Origin: Citrobacter gillenii
Lineage (GTDB): Bacteria > Pseudomonadota > Gammaproteobacteria > Enterobacterales > Enterobacteriaceae
Assembly: GCF_013337685.1 (NCBI RefSeq)
Contig: NZ_SUQN01000005.1
Span: 372,001 to 436,000 of the forward strand
Length of the DNA: 64,000 nt
Direction: 5' to 3'
In this document: positions 27,681 to 36,447 of the stretch, piece after piece
Numbering within the stretch: the first letter of the stretch is position 1
How the letters are laid out: each line of letters begins with the position of its first letter
Program-made: the position numbers and the translations under genes
Notes under the pieces: generated by a model
Told to the model about the DNA's origin: nothing
Seen by the model: the letters and a program-made list of their open reading frames with translations, nothing else
Database searches by the model: none

Positions 27681-30056
27681 ATGATGAGTATTTACAAGGA
27701 TGCAAAACGGCCGGTGCACGAACGCGTGGCTGATTTGCTGGCGCGCATGACACCTGAAGAGAAGTTCGCGCAAATGCATGCTTACTGGTTGGTGCTATCT
27801 GAAAAGGGCGACCACCGGGAACGCAGCGACATGAGTGACGAGTTTGCCGGTATGAGCGGTCAGGCGGCACTCACCGAGCGACTGAGAATGGGTGTTGGAC
27901 AGATTACGCGCCCGCTGGGCACCCATATCGTTGAGGCAAAAACGGGCGTGCGGGCGGCGAATCGTTTACAAAAGATGTTAATGGAAGAGACGCGGCTGGG
28001 CATTCCCGCGCTGTTTCATGAGGAGTGCCTGGTGGGGTTGTTATGTAAAGATGCCACCCTGTTTCCCTCGTCGCTGAACTACGGTTCAACCTGGGATCCT
28101 GAACTGGTCAAGCGTGCCGCCAGGCAGATTGGCCTGGAGGCGCGTTCAACCGGATGCCGCCAGGGGCTGGCACCGGTGCTGGATGTCTCACGCGATGTCC
28201 GCTGGGGTAGGACGGAAGAAACCTTTGGTGAAGATCCATGGCTAGTGGGGGTGATGGCCTGTGCCTATGTGCAGGGCTTACAGGGCGAAAAACGCGATGT
28301 GCTGGCGACGCTGAAGCATTATGTCGGGCATTCGTTCAGCGAAGGTGCGCGCAACCATGCGCCGGTGCATCTGGGATTCTGTGAGCTTAACGATACCTTC
28401 CTGCTGCCGTTCGAGATGGCGGTTAAATTGGCCAATGCCGGATCGGTAATGCCTGCCTATCATGATATTGATAACCAGCCGGGGCACAGTGACAATTATC
28501 TGTTAACCACCGTTTTGCGCGAGCAATGGGGATTTGATGGGATTATTGTGGCGGATTACGGTGGTGTGAGTTTGCTGCATCAGCATCATGGCGTGTCGCA
28601 TGATGCTGCGCAATCTGCAGCGCTGGCCTTTAATGCCGGGTTGGACGTTGAGTTGCCGAAAGACGACTGCGCCCGCCATTTAGCTACGGCGGTTGAGCGT
28701 CGACTGATGACCATGACCAAAGTCGATGAGATTGTCTCCCGCATCCTGACGGAGAAATTCCGACTTGGCCTGTTCGAACAGCCGTATACCGATGTATCCG
28801 CGATTGACCTACAGTCCGATGAGGCACGCAAGGCAGCGCGTGATGTTGCCACTAGCTCGATAACGCTACTGGAAAATAACGGTATTTTGCCGCTGCAGGG
28901 CAGACCGCGCGTTGCGGTGATCGGCCCCACGGCGGACGATCCGCTGGCGCTGCTCAGTGGTTACAGCTTCCCGGTGCATCTGATCATCAGCGATATGGCC
29001 GACAGCGCCGTGCAGGTGACGACCCCGCTGTCCGCGCTGCGCCACTATTTGGGCGATGACCATATCGACTATGCGAAGGGCTGTCATATCATAGAGAAAC
29101 GGTTGGCGGGCGCACCGGTGTTTCCCGGTGACAGCAGTGGCAAACTGATGCAGTCCTCCCCGGTCTCCACTGACCAACGTTTGATTCCTGAAGCGGTTGC
29201 CGTCGCCCGTCGCAACGATGTGGTGGTGGTCTGTGTCGGCGATCTGGCCGGACTTTTCCAGAGCGGCACGGTGGGAGAAGGCTCGGATACAGACAGCCTC
29301 ACTCTGCCGGGTGTACAGCAACAACTACTGGAGGCTCTGGTGGCGACGGGTAAACCGGTTGTTGTGGTGATGACAGGCGGTAGGCCATACAACCTACAGG
29401 GGCTGGAGGACCATGTCGCCGGGCTGTTAGGGGCCTGGGCGCCGGGTCAGGAAGGTGGCTGGGCTATTGCCGATGTGCTGACCGGACGGGCTGAGCCGCT
29501 GGGCAGGCTGGTGGTTAGCGTGCCGAAAAGCGCAGGTGCTATGCCCTATTACTACAATCACAAACTGAAAAGCGGCGGAACGCCGTTTGCGTTCCACTTT
29601 GGATCCCGCTATCCCTTCGGTTACGGCAAAGGCTGGACCGAGTTTGCCTGTGAAGGAATAGCAGCGCTGGCGAAGGATGTCCCGGTGGAAGGCGAGATTG
29701 CTTTGCAGGTAAGGTTAAGTAACCGTGGCGAGCGCAGGGGAAGTGAAGTGGTGCAGGTGTATGTCCACGATAAAGTGGCTTCGATGGTACGCCCCGTTAA
29801 AGAGCTGAAAGCGTTTCAACGCCTCACGCTGGAGCCCGGTGCACGCGCGACGCTGACCTTTTATGTGCCGGTGGATATGCTTAACTTCACCCGCCGGGAT
29901 GGCAAACGGGTGGTTGAACCTGGCGAGTTCGACCTGATGGTCGGGAATTCATCTGCGAACATCTGGGCGAGCACGACGGTCAATGTGGTTGGTACGCTAC
30001 AGATTATGCCGAAGAATTGGCAGATGATGAGCCGCTGCGTGGTGAGCTGCGAGTAA
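27681..30056 (+). CDS. Glycoside hydrolase family 3 protein (beta-glucosidase/beta-xylosidase type)
   Basis: A cytoplasmic 791-residue GH3 enzyme with no signal peptide. The N-terminal barrel carries RDVRWGRTEETFGEDP near residue 172, LKHYVGHS, and GIIVADYGG, whose aspartate at about 292 is the likely nucleophile. The alpha/beta sandwich follows (VAVIGPTADDP, VGEGSDTDSLTLPG) and then a fibronectin-III-like tail (RGSEVVQVYVHD, VKELKAF, ARATLTF). It releases beta-linked glucose or xylose from small saccharides; specificity cannot be read. GGGGAG precedes tandem ATGs at 27681 and 27684. No sugar transporter or regulator adjoins it, and K-12 has no gene here, so it looks like an insertion. Confidence 0.88.
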   Translation: MMSIYKDAKRPVHERVADLLARMTPEEKFAQMHAYWLVLSEKGDHRERSDMSDEFAGMSGQAALTERLRMGVGQITRPLGTHIVEAKTGVRAANRLQKMLMEETRLGIPALFHEECLVGLLCKDATLFPSSLNYGSTWDPELVKRAARQIGLEARSTGCRQGLAPVLDVSRDVRWGRTEETFGEDPWLVGVMACAYVQGLQGEKRDVLATLKHYVGHSFSEGARNHAPVHLGFCELNDTFLLPFEMAVKLANAGSVMPAYHDIDNQPGHSDNYLLTTVLREQWGFDGIIVADYGGVSLLHQHHGVSHDAAQSAALAFNAGLDVELPKDDCARHLATAVERRLMTMTKVDEIVSRILTEKFRLGLFEQPYTDVSAIDLQSDEARKAARDVATSSITLLENNGILPLQGRPRVAVIGPTADDPLALLSGYSFPVHLIISDMADSAVQVTTPLSALRHYLGDDHIDYAKGCHIIEKRLAGAPVFPGDSSGKLMQSSPVSTDQRLIPEAVAVARRNDVVVVCVGDLAGLFQSGTVGEGSDTDSLTLPGVQQQLLEALVATGKPVVVVMTGGRPYNLQGLEDHVAGLLGAWAPGQEGGWAIADVLTGRAEPLGRLVVSVPKSAGAMPYYYNHKLKSGGTPFAFHFGSRYPFGYGKGWTEFACEGIAALAKDVPVEGEIALQVRLSNRGERRGSEVVQVYVHDKVASMVRPVKELKAFQRLTLEPGARATLTFYVPVDMLNFTRRDGKRVVEPGEFDLMVGNSSANIWASTTVNVVGTLQIMPKNWQMMSRCVVSCE

Positions 30057-30061
30057 ATGTT

Positions 30062-30167
30062 AAAAAAAAGCCCATCGTGGGAGATGGGCAAAGACTACAC
30101 ACAGCAATTCGTTGTTTCACTCAGGGGATTTCCATGCTTATAAATCAATGTGTTGATCTAAAGCCTT
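30062..30167 (-). ncRNA. rprA: RprA small regulatory RNA
   Basis: On the minus strand the sequence corresponds almost base for base to E. coli RprA: a 5' stem-loop with CACATTGATTTATAAGC, the region GGAAATCCCCTGAGTGAAAC, then TGTGTAGTCTTTGCCC and the terminator stem GCCCATC/GATGGGC followed by eight Ts. The position next to ydiK is also that of rprA in E. coli. RprA is an Hfq-dependent RNA that opens the rpoS leader and represses csgD and others. The 5' end at 30167 is set by alignment from memory. Confidence 0.93.
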
Positions 30168-30216
30168 GAGACAATAGTAGGCATGTCGATTTTTCACGTC
30201 GATCAGATTCATCTCA
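30168..30216 (-). promoter_or_regulatory. rprA promoter with probable RcsB site
   Basis: Just upstream of rprA the minus strand has CTACTATT, a plausible -10. Further upstream, at 30203-30216, is TGAGATGAATCTGA, in the place where the RcsB response regulator activates rprA in E. coli. The assignment uses position and known biology; the RcsB match is approximate. Confidence 0.55.
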
Positions 30217-30321
30217 ATAGTTTAAAAACTGTAAAGAAATTGCGACACAAATGAGAGTTTTAAGGCAGGAGGCGTGGGATTGGGGCAATGAGTGCTGAAG
30301 CATCAATAAGCAGCGTTAAAC

Positions 30322-30346
30322 AATCAGGCGGCGATGCCGCCTGATT
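30322..30346 (-). terminator. ydiK intrinsic terminator
   Basis: A perfect 11-bp stem (AATCAGGCGGC/GCCGCCTGATT) with a 3-base loop lies just after the ydiK stop and is followed on the minus strand by TGTTTAA. It separates ydiK from rprA. Confidence 0.75.
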
Positions 30347-30352
30347 TCAGGG

Positions 30353-31462
30353 TTATTTGTTGTTTTCGATTTCAGCGATTTCTTCGAGGATTTCGTCCGG
30401 ATCGTTACCTGGAGCCGGGGCTTCGTTCACCCAAGCAGAGAACAGACGCCAGGATACTGCCAGGACCACTGGGCCGATAAACAAGCCAATCATGCCGAAG
30501 GCAATTAACCCGCCGATGACACCCGACAGGATGAGGATCAGCGGTAAATCGGCGCCCATACGAATCAGCATCGGGCGGATTACGTTATCCAGCGTGCCGA
30601 CCACGGCACTCCAGACCAGCAGCACCGTGCCCCAGGTGGAGTCCCCCGTCCAGTACAGCCAGATAATGGCCGGGATTAGCACCGGTAGAGGACCCAACTG
30701 CACCAGGCAGGACAGGATCATCAACACCGCCAGCAGCGTGGCGTACGGCACACCCGTTACCGCCAGACCAATACCCCCGAGAACGGCCTGCACCAGTGCG
30801 GTGACGACCACACCCAATGCCACCGCGCGGATCGCTTGTGCCGCCAGCAAAATAGCAGCATCACCACGCTTAGAAGCCAGGCGACAGGCGAAGTGACGAA
30901 TCCCTAATGCCACCTGCTCGCCGCGCCAGTAGAGCAGGGCGCTGAACAGCAGCATCAGGCCACAGTGCATCATAAAGCGACCAATGTGCGCGGCCTGACC
31001 AACAAACCAGGTCGTTGTGGAACCGATATAAGGACGCACTTTGGCCATAATTGCCGCGCCGCCCATATCCAGCAGGCTGTGCCATGCGCCATAAATTTTG
31101 GCACCTACTAACGGAATACTGTTCAGCCACTCCAGGTCCGGCAAGGTCATATCGCCTGCGGTTACGGCATGGATCAACGGTCCGCTACCATCAACAATAC
31201 TGTTGACCAATAGCGCGATGGGAATGATAAACAAAAGGACCAGCAGCAGGGTCATTACCAGCACGGCCAGAGAACGGCGTCCCCATAACAATTTCTGTAT
31301 GCGTAGCAAGATAGGCCAGGTCGCAATGACCACGGTTCCAGCCCACGCAAAACCAAGGATAAAGGGCTGCACTATCCATAAACAGGCCACAATCAGGATG
31401 GCTAAAAACAGCACCGAGAGCAGCACTTGTGCGATATCCCTGGGCTGACGGAAATTTACCAT
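30353..31462 (-). CDS. ydiK: YdiK, AI-2E (UPF0118) family membrane protein
   Basis: The 369-residue polytopic membrane protein belongs to the AI-2E transporter family. It has paired N-terminal membrane segments, a central soluble loop at about 85-150, and C-terminal segments with GPLPVLIPAIIWLYW and DNVIRPMLIRMGADLPL, the family signature. Members export small molecules or exchange Na+/H+; the substrate of YdiK is not established. The tail is acidic. It is divergent from ydiJ. Confidence 0.9.
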   Translation of the reverse strand: MVNFRQPRDIAQVLLSVLFLAILIVACLWIVQPFILGFAWAGTVVIATWPILLRIQKLLWGRRSLAVLVMTLLLVLLFIIPIALLVNSIVDGSGPLIHAVTAGDMTLPDLEWLNSIPLVGAKIYGAWHSLLDMGGAAIMAKVRPYIGSTTTWFVGQAAHIGRFMMHCGLMLLFSALLYWRGEQVALGIRHFACRLASKRGDAAILLAAQAIRAVALGVVVTALVQAVLGGIGLAVTGVPYATLLAVLMILSCLVQLGPLPVLIPAIIWLYWTGDSTWGTVLLVWSAVVGTLDNVIRPMLIRMGADLPLILILSGVIGGLIAFGMIGLFIGPVVLAVSWRLFSAWVNEAPAPGNDPDEILEEIAEIENNK

Positions 31463-31675
31463 AAATACTTTTTCACCTTTTCTGTACGTCAGGACGTTGA
31501 CGCGACGTGAACGCTATAACCCCACCCTATAATGATGAGCAATTTCAGCGGTTTTTAACAGGTAGATTCTGCCTTTAAATCTGCCGGGCGTATTAGAAAA
31601 AAATGTGATACAACAAACAAAGCAACACGCAAACGATTAAATTCACAACACAGACCGCAGGAAAGGGTCACTATA

Positions 31676-34600
31676 ATGATTCCACAAATTTCTCAGGCAC
31701 CTGGTGTCGTTCAACTGGTGCTTAATTTTTTGCAGGCGCTGGAGCAGCAAGGGTTTACGGGCGACACGGCAACGAGCTATGCCGATCGCCTGACAATGTC
31801 GACAGATAACAGTATTTATCAGCTTCTTCCTGATGCCGTGGTTTTTCCCCGTTCAACGGCGGATGTGGCGCTGATCGCCCGTCTGGCGGCAGAACCTCTC
31901 TTTTCCTCGTTGATTTTTACCCCGCGCGGCGGCGGCACGGGTACCAATGGTCAGGCGCTGAATCAGGGCATTATCGTGGATATGTCCCGTTATATGAGCC
32001 GCATTATTGAAATCAATCCGCAGGAGGGTTGGGTACGGGTCGAAGCCGGGGTGATAAAAGACCAGCTTAACCAGTATCTAAAGCAGTACGGCTATTTCTT
32101 CGCACCAGAATTGTCGACCAGTAACCGGGCAACGCTTGGCGGGATGATCAACACCGATGCGTCCGGACAGGGCTCGTTGGTATACGGTAAAACCTCCGAC
32201 CACGTACTGGGCGTACGTGCGGTACTGATGGGTGGCGATATCCTTGATACGCAGCCGATGCCGGTGGAACTGGCTGAAATGCTCGGTAACACCAATACCA
32301 CCATCGGGCGCATCTATAAGACCGTTTACCAGCGCTGTCGCGAAAATCGTCAGCTGATCGTGGATAAGTTTCCGAAGCTGAATCGGTTTTTAACCGGCTA
32401 CGATCTGCGGCACGTCTTTAACGATGAGATGACCGAGTTTGATTTAACCCGCATCCTCACCGGTTCCGAGGGCACGCTGGCATTTATTACCGAGGCTCGC
32501 CTCGATATCACGCCATTGCCGAAAGTGCGGCGGCTGGTCAACGTCAAATATGACTCATTTGATTCCGCTTTGCGCAATGCCCCGGTAATGGTTGACGCGC
32601 GCGCGCTGTCGGTAGAAACCGTGGACTCCAGGGTGCTGAATCTGGCGCGCGAAGACATTGTCTGGCATTCGGTTAGCGAACTGATTACCGATGTACCGAA
32701 TAAAGAAATGTTGGGACTGAATATCGTCGAGTTTGCCGGTGACGACGAAGCATTGATTGATGAGCAGGTCAGCGCGTTGTGTGAACGCCTGGACGGTTTA
32801 ATTGCCCGTCAGGAAGCTGGCGTCATTGGCTGGCAGCTGTGTACTGAGCTGGCGGGCGTGGAGCGTATCTACGCGATGCGCAAAAAAGCCGTCGGTCTGC
32901 TGGGTAATACAAAAGGGGCCGCCAAGCCGATTCCGTTCGCGGAGGATACCTGCGTACCGCCTGAGCATCTGGCGGATTATATCGCGGAGTTCCGCGCGCT
33001 GCTTGACGGCCACGGCCTGAGCTATGGCATGTTTGGTCACGTGGATGCCGGGGTGTTACACGTCAGGCCTGCGCTGGACATGTGCGATCCGCAGCAGGAA
33101 GTGCTGATGAAACGCATTTCTGATGACGTGGTGGCATTGACGGCAAAATACGGCGGCCTGCTGTGGGGCGAACACGGCAAAGGATTCCGCGCGGAGTACA
33201 GTCCGGCTTTCTTTGGCGATGAATTGTACGGTGAACTGCGCAAGGTTAAGTCGGCGTTTGATCCGCAAAACCGACTGAACCCTGGTAAAATATGCCCACC
33301 GGAAGGCGTCGATGCGCCGATGATGAAGGTCGATGCGGTTAAACGCGGTACCTACGATCGCCAGATCCCACTGGCCGTAAGGCAGGAGTGGCGTGGGGCG
33401 CTGGAGTGTAACGGCAACGGGTTATGTTTTAACTTCGATGCCAACAGCCCCATGTGCCCGTCGATGAAAATCAGCATGAACCGAATTCACTCCCCCAAAG
33501 GACGCGCAACGCTGGTACGGGAATGGTTACGCCTGCTGGCTGACCGCGGCATCGATCCGGTTCGCCTGGAAAAAGAGTTACCGGAAAAAGGTGCCAGCTT
33601 GCGCACGTTAATCGCCCGCACGCGTAACAGCTGGCATGCGCGCAAGGGGGAGTACGATTTCTCGCACGAAGTCAAAGAGGCGATGTCCGGCTGTCTGGCG
33701 TGTAAAGCGTGTTCCACGCAGTGCCCGATCAAAATTGACGTCCCGGAGTTCCGCTCTCGCTTCCTGCAACTGTACCACACGCGTTATTTACGCCCGCTGC
33801 GCGATCATATGGTGGCAACCGTCGAAAGCTATGCGCCGCTAATGGCGCGCGCGCCAAAAACATTCAACTTCTTCATTAACCAGCCGCTGGTGCGTACGCT
33901 GGCCAAAAAGCATATTGGCATGGTGGATTTGCCGCTACTGTCCGCGCCGTCGTTACAACGTCAGCTGGTCGGGCACCGCTCCGCCAATATGACGCTGGAA
34001 CAGCTCGAGCTATTGAGTCAGGAACAGAAAGCCCGCACGGTGCTGGTGGTCCAGGATCCGTTCACCAGCTATTACGATGCGCAGGTGGTAGCTGATTTTA
34101 TCCGCCTGGTGGAAAAACTCGGTTTACAGCCGGTCCTGCTACCGTTCTCGCCTAATGGCAAGGCGCAGCACATTAAGGGTTTCTTAAACCGTTTTGCCAA
34201 AACGGCGAAAAAGACCTCTGAATTTCTCAATCGGGTGGCGACGTTGAACATCCCAATGGTCGGCGTCGATCCGGCGCTGGTATTGTGCTATCGCGATGAA
34301 TACAAGCTGGCGCTTGGCGAGCAGCGTGGAGACTTCCATGTACTGTTGGTGAACGAGTGGCTGTCAACCGTCCTGGCCTCTCAGCAGCCTGCTGCTGTTG
34401 CGGGTGAGCCGTGGTATTTCTTTGGACACTGCACCGAAGTAACGGCCCTGCCGGGTGCGCCAGCGCAGTGGGCGGCCATTTTTGCCAAATTTGGCGCGCA
34501 GCTGGAAAACGTCAGTGTCGGGTGCTGCGGCATGGCGGGCACGTACGGTCATGAAGTGAAGAATCACCAGAACTCGCTGGGCATCTATGAGCTATCATGG

Positions 34601-34732
34601 CATCAGGCGATGCAGCGACTACCGCGCAATCGCTGTCTGGCTGCGGGATATTCTTGTCGCAGCCAGGTGAAACGCGTGGAAGGTACGGGCGTTCGCCACC
34701 CATTACAGGCACTGCTGGAGATTATTGGATGA
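31676..34732 (+). CDS. ydiJ: YdiJ, FAD-linked D-2-hydroxyacid dehydrogenase with Fe-S domain
   Basis: A 1018-residue fusion. The first half is a PCMH-type FAD domain (PRGGGTGTNGQALNQG at about 82-97, TLGGMINTDASGQGS) with an FAD-oxidase C domain (FGHVDAGVLHVRP, LNPGKICPP). A ferredoxin region follows with CLACKACSTQCP at about 673, then a CCG heterodisulfide-reductase-like domain (FFGHCTEV, GCCGMAG). E. coli YdiJ oxidises D-2-hydroxyglutarate. AGGAAAGGG precedes the ATG. Its stop overlaps the menI start (ATGA). Confidence 0.93.
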   Translation: MIPQISQAPGVVQLVLNFLQALEQQGFTGDTATSYADRLTMSTDNSIYQLLPDAVVFPRSTADVALIARLAAEPLFSSLIFTPRGGGTGTNGQALNQGIIVDMSRYMSRIIEINPQEGWVRVEAGVIKDQLNQYLKQYGYFFAPELSTSNRATLGGMINTDASGQGSLVYGKTSDHVLGVRAVLMGGDILDTQPMPVELAEMLGNTNTTIGRIYKTVYQRCRENRQLIVDKFPKLNRFLTGYDLRHVFNDEMTEFDLTRILTGSEGTLAFITEARLDITPLPKVRRLVNVKYDSFDSALRNAPVMVDARALSVETVDSRVLNLAREDIVWHSVSELITDVPNKEMLGLNIVEFAGDDEALIDEQVSALCERLDGLIARQEAGVIGWQLCTELAGVERIYAMRKKAVGLLGNTKGAAKPIPFAEDTCVPPEHLADYIAEFRALLDGHGLSYGMFGHVDAGVLHVRPALDMCDPQQEVLMKRISDDVVALTAKYGGLLWGEHGKGFRAEYSPAFFGDELYGELRKVKSAFDPQNRLNPGKICPPEGVDAPMMKVDAVKRGTYDRQIPLAVRQEWRGALECNGNGLCFNFDANSPMCPSMKISMNRIHSPKGRATLVREWLRLLADRGIDPVRLEKELPEKGASLRTLIARTRNSWHARKGEYDFSHEVKEAMSGCLACKACSTQCPIKIDVPEFRSRFLQLYHTRYLRPLRDHMVATVESYAPLMARAPKTFNFFINQPLVRTLAKKHIGMVDLPLLSAPSLQRQLVGHRSANMTLEQLELLSQEQKARTVLVVQDPFTSYYDAQVVADFIRLVEKLGLQPVLLPFSPNGKAQHIKGFLNRFAKTAKKTSEFLNRVATLNIPMVGVDPALVLCYRDEYKLALGEQRGDFHVLLVNEWLSTVLASQQPAAVAGEPWYFFGHCTEVTALPGAPAQWAAIFAKFGAQLENVSVGCCGMAGTYGHEVKNHQNSLGIYELSWHQAMQRLPRNRCLAAGYSCRSQVKRVEGTGVRHPLQALLEIIG

Positions 34733-35139
34733 TCTGGAAACGTGAAGTTTCACTCGAGGCGCTCAATGCCATGGGTGAGGGAAATATGGTTGGTCTGCTT
34801 GATATTCGTTTTGAGCACATTGGTGACGATACGCTGGAAGCCACAATGCCGGTGGATCACCGGACCAAACAGCCTTTCGGTTTGTTACACGGTGGCGCGT
34901 CGGTGGTGCTGGCCGAAAGCATTGGCTCGGTAGCCGGCTATTTATGCACTCAAGGTGATCAAAAAGTGGTGGGTCTTGAGGTCAATGCCAACCATATTCG
35001 CTCCGCGCGGGAAGGGCGAGTGAGAGGGGTGTGCAGCGCGCTGCATACCGGTTCTCGTCATCAGGTCTGGCAAATCGAAATCTTCGATGAGCAGGGACGG
35101 TTATGCTGTACCTCGCGTCTGACGACCGCTATTTTGTGA
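34729..35139 (+). CDS. menI: MenI, 1,4-dihydroxy-2-naphthoyl-CoA thioesterase
   Basis: The 136-residue hotdog-fold thioesterase releases DHNA from its CoA ester in menaquinone synthesis. The active-site segment is LLHGGASVVLAESIGS, with the catalytic glutamate at about 63. The ATG at 34729 overlaps the ydiJ stop and yields exactly the E. coli YdiI length; the frame is open upstream within ydiJ but that is not coding. Confidence 0.93.
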   Translation: MIWKREVSLEALNAMGEGNMVGLLDIRFEHIGDDTLEATMPVDHRTKQPFGLLHGGASVVLAESIGSVAGYLCTQGDQKVVGLEVNANHIRSAREGRVRGVCSALHTGSRHQVWQIEIFDEQGRLCCTSRLTTAIL

Positions 35140-35216
35140 CGCATGTTGCGTTTGGTCATTATCTGCGCAGGGAAAGGTGCTATACTGTGCAGGTTTTGAA
35201 CACAAGCGAGGATGAT

Positions 35217-35405
35217 ATGTCTACCCAATTAGACCCGGCCCAACTGGCAATAGAATTTATACGTCGTGATAACAGCGATCTTTCACCGGCTCAGTACCTG
35301 AAAAGACTGAAACAATTAGAGCTGGAGTTTGCTGATTTACTGGCGCTTTCTTCGACTGAACTCAAAGAAGAAATCTATTTTGCCTGGCGGCACGGCGTTC
35401 ATTGA
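35217..35405 (+). CDS. ydiH: YdiH, conserved 62-residue protein
   Basis: A small acidic protein of 62 residues, the length of E. coli YdiH, with a predicted mostly helical sequence (LAIEFIRRDNSDLSPAQYLK, LELEFADLLALSS). GCGAGGATG lies before the ATG at 35217. It is followed by its own terminator. Function unknown. Confidence 0.85.
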   Translation: MSTQLDPAQLAIEFIRRDNSDLSPAQYLKRLKQLELEFADLLALSSTELKEEIYFAWRHGVH

Positions 35406-35429
35406 TTCCAGTATGCTTATCGTGATGAA

Positions 35430-35459
35430 AACCCCGACACCTGTTCGGGGTTATTTTTT
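35430..35459 (+). terminator. ydiH intrinsic terminator
   Basis: AACCCCGA and TCGGGGTT form an 8-bp stem with a 7-base loop, followed by ATTTTTT. It starts 25 bases after the ydiH stop and also separates ydiH from the convergent MBL gene. Confidence 0.85.
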
Positions 35460-35473
35460 GCCTTAAATCGGGT

Positions 35474-36325
35474 TTACCATTTCATCTCCCCGGTATTGAC
35501 CTTCGCACTCAGCCCCAGCGAGCTGTCGTCCGCAAGCCCTGGCCATGCCGCCTTCATCGTTTTAATCACATATGCAGACCCTTTTTTTGCGCCCAGCGCC
35601 TGCTCAAAAGCGTGCAAGTAATCACCGGTGAAGCGGATCGCTTGATCGCCTGCCGGGCGTTCGCCGATGTAGTGACCGGGGATCACCTCGGTTGGGCGTA
35701 AGGTTTGCATTTCGCTCAGCACGTTGCGCCATGCGCGACGCTGTTCAGGAGACTGTGTGTCCGCAGTCCAGACATGAATACCGGAAGCCACGCCGGTGCC
35801 GCCGAGGATCGCCCGGTTAGCCGGGATCCAGACATAGGCCGCGTAATCATTTGAGCGGCGCAGTTCCAGCGTTTCACCATCAATGGTAAAGCGTGTCTGC
35901 GTCGTGACCTGCGGCACGATGAGCGTCGTTGGTGCGCCGTCTTTCATCTGCGGGCCCCAAAACTGCAGTTTGGCATCTTTGGTAGCACGAATGTGCTCCA
36001 CGACGTGCGGTGTTGCCAAAATCTTTACCTCGGGAAAGGCGTTAACAATCGGCTGCAGACCAAAATAAAAATCCGGATCGCCAGAGGTGATCACGATGGC
36101 CTGCAGTTTTTTGCCGCTGTTGCGAATCATCTGCGCCAGCTTTTCACCGTCTTTGGTGCTGAATTGCGCATCAAATAAAATGGCCTCTTTCGGGCCGGAC
36201 ACCAACGTTGAGGATACCGGGAAAATAGCTTTTTCCTGGGGATTGTAGACGTCAAGCTGGAGTGGTGCGGCGAATACCGGCGAGGCAAACAGAGGTAACA
36301 GCAGGGCCAGGGCGTTCACTTTCAT
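35474..36325 (-). CDS. Periplasmic metallo-beta-lactamase-fold protein with degenerate metal site
   Basis: A 283-residue protein with a clear Sec signal peptide (cleavage near VFA/AP, about residue 19-20). The body has the MBL-fold order: ILFDAQF at about 49-55, AIVITSGDPDFYFG at 76-89, GGTG at 175-178 and PGHYIG at 216-221. The canonical T-H-x-H-x-D-H motif is replaced by TSGDPDFY, so the usual zinc histidines are missing, while D83, D85 and H218 remain. It may bind metal differently or be non-catalytic. It is divergent from a LysR gene and absent from the K-12 locus. The substrate is unknown. Confidence 0.82.
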   Translation of the reverse strand: MKVNALALLLPLFASPVFAAPLQLDVYNPQEKAIFPVSSTLVSGPKEAILFDAQFSTKDGEKLAQMIRNSGKKLQAIVITSGDPDFYFGLQPIVNAFPEVKILATPHVVEHIRATKDAKLQFWGPQMKDGAPTTLIVPQVTTQTRFTIDGETLELRRSNDYAAYVWIPANRAILGGTGVASGIHVWTADTQSPEQRRAWRNVLSEMQTLRPTEVIPGHYIGERPAGDQAIRFTGDYLHAFEQALGAKKGSAYVIKTMKAAWPGLADDSSLGLSAKVNTGEMKW

Positions 36326-36447
36326 GGGGGATAACCTTTTGCAGATGAAATGTCTTTTTCTTGTTCTTTATTTTACGGATATTTGGATCTGTTAGAATTC
36401 CTCTATCAGGACATGCTGAGTTTCATAAAACGATCGGATGGGATGCA

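Noticed and set aside
30357-30896. 179-codon plus-strand frame opposite ydiK
   Set aside because: Low-complexity Ser/Thr/Ala/Pro-rich sequence typical of a frame opposite a membrane protein; no start signal.
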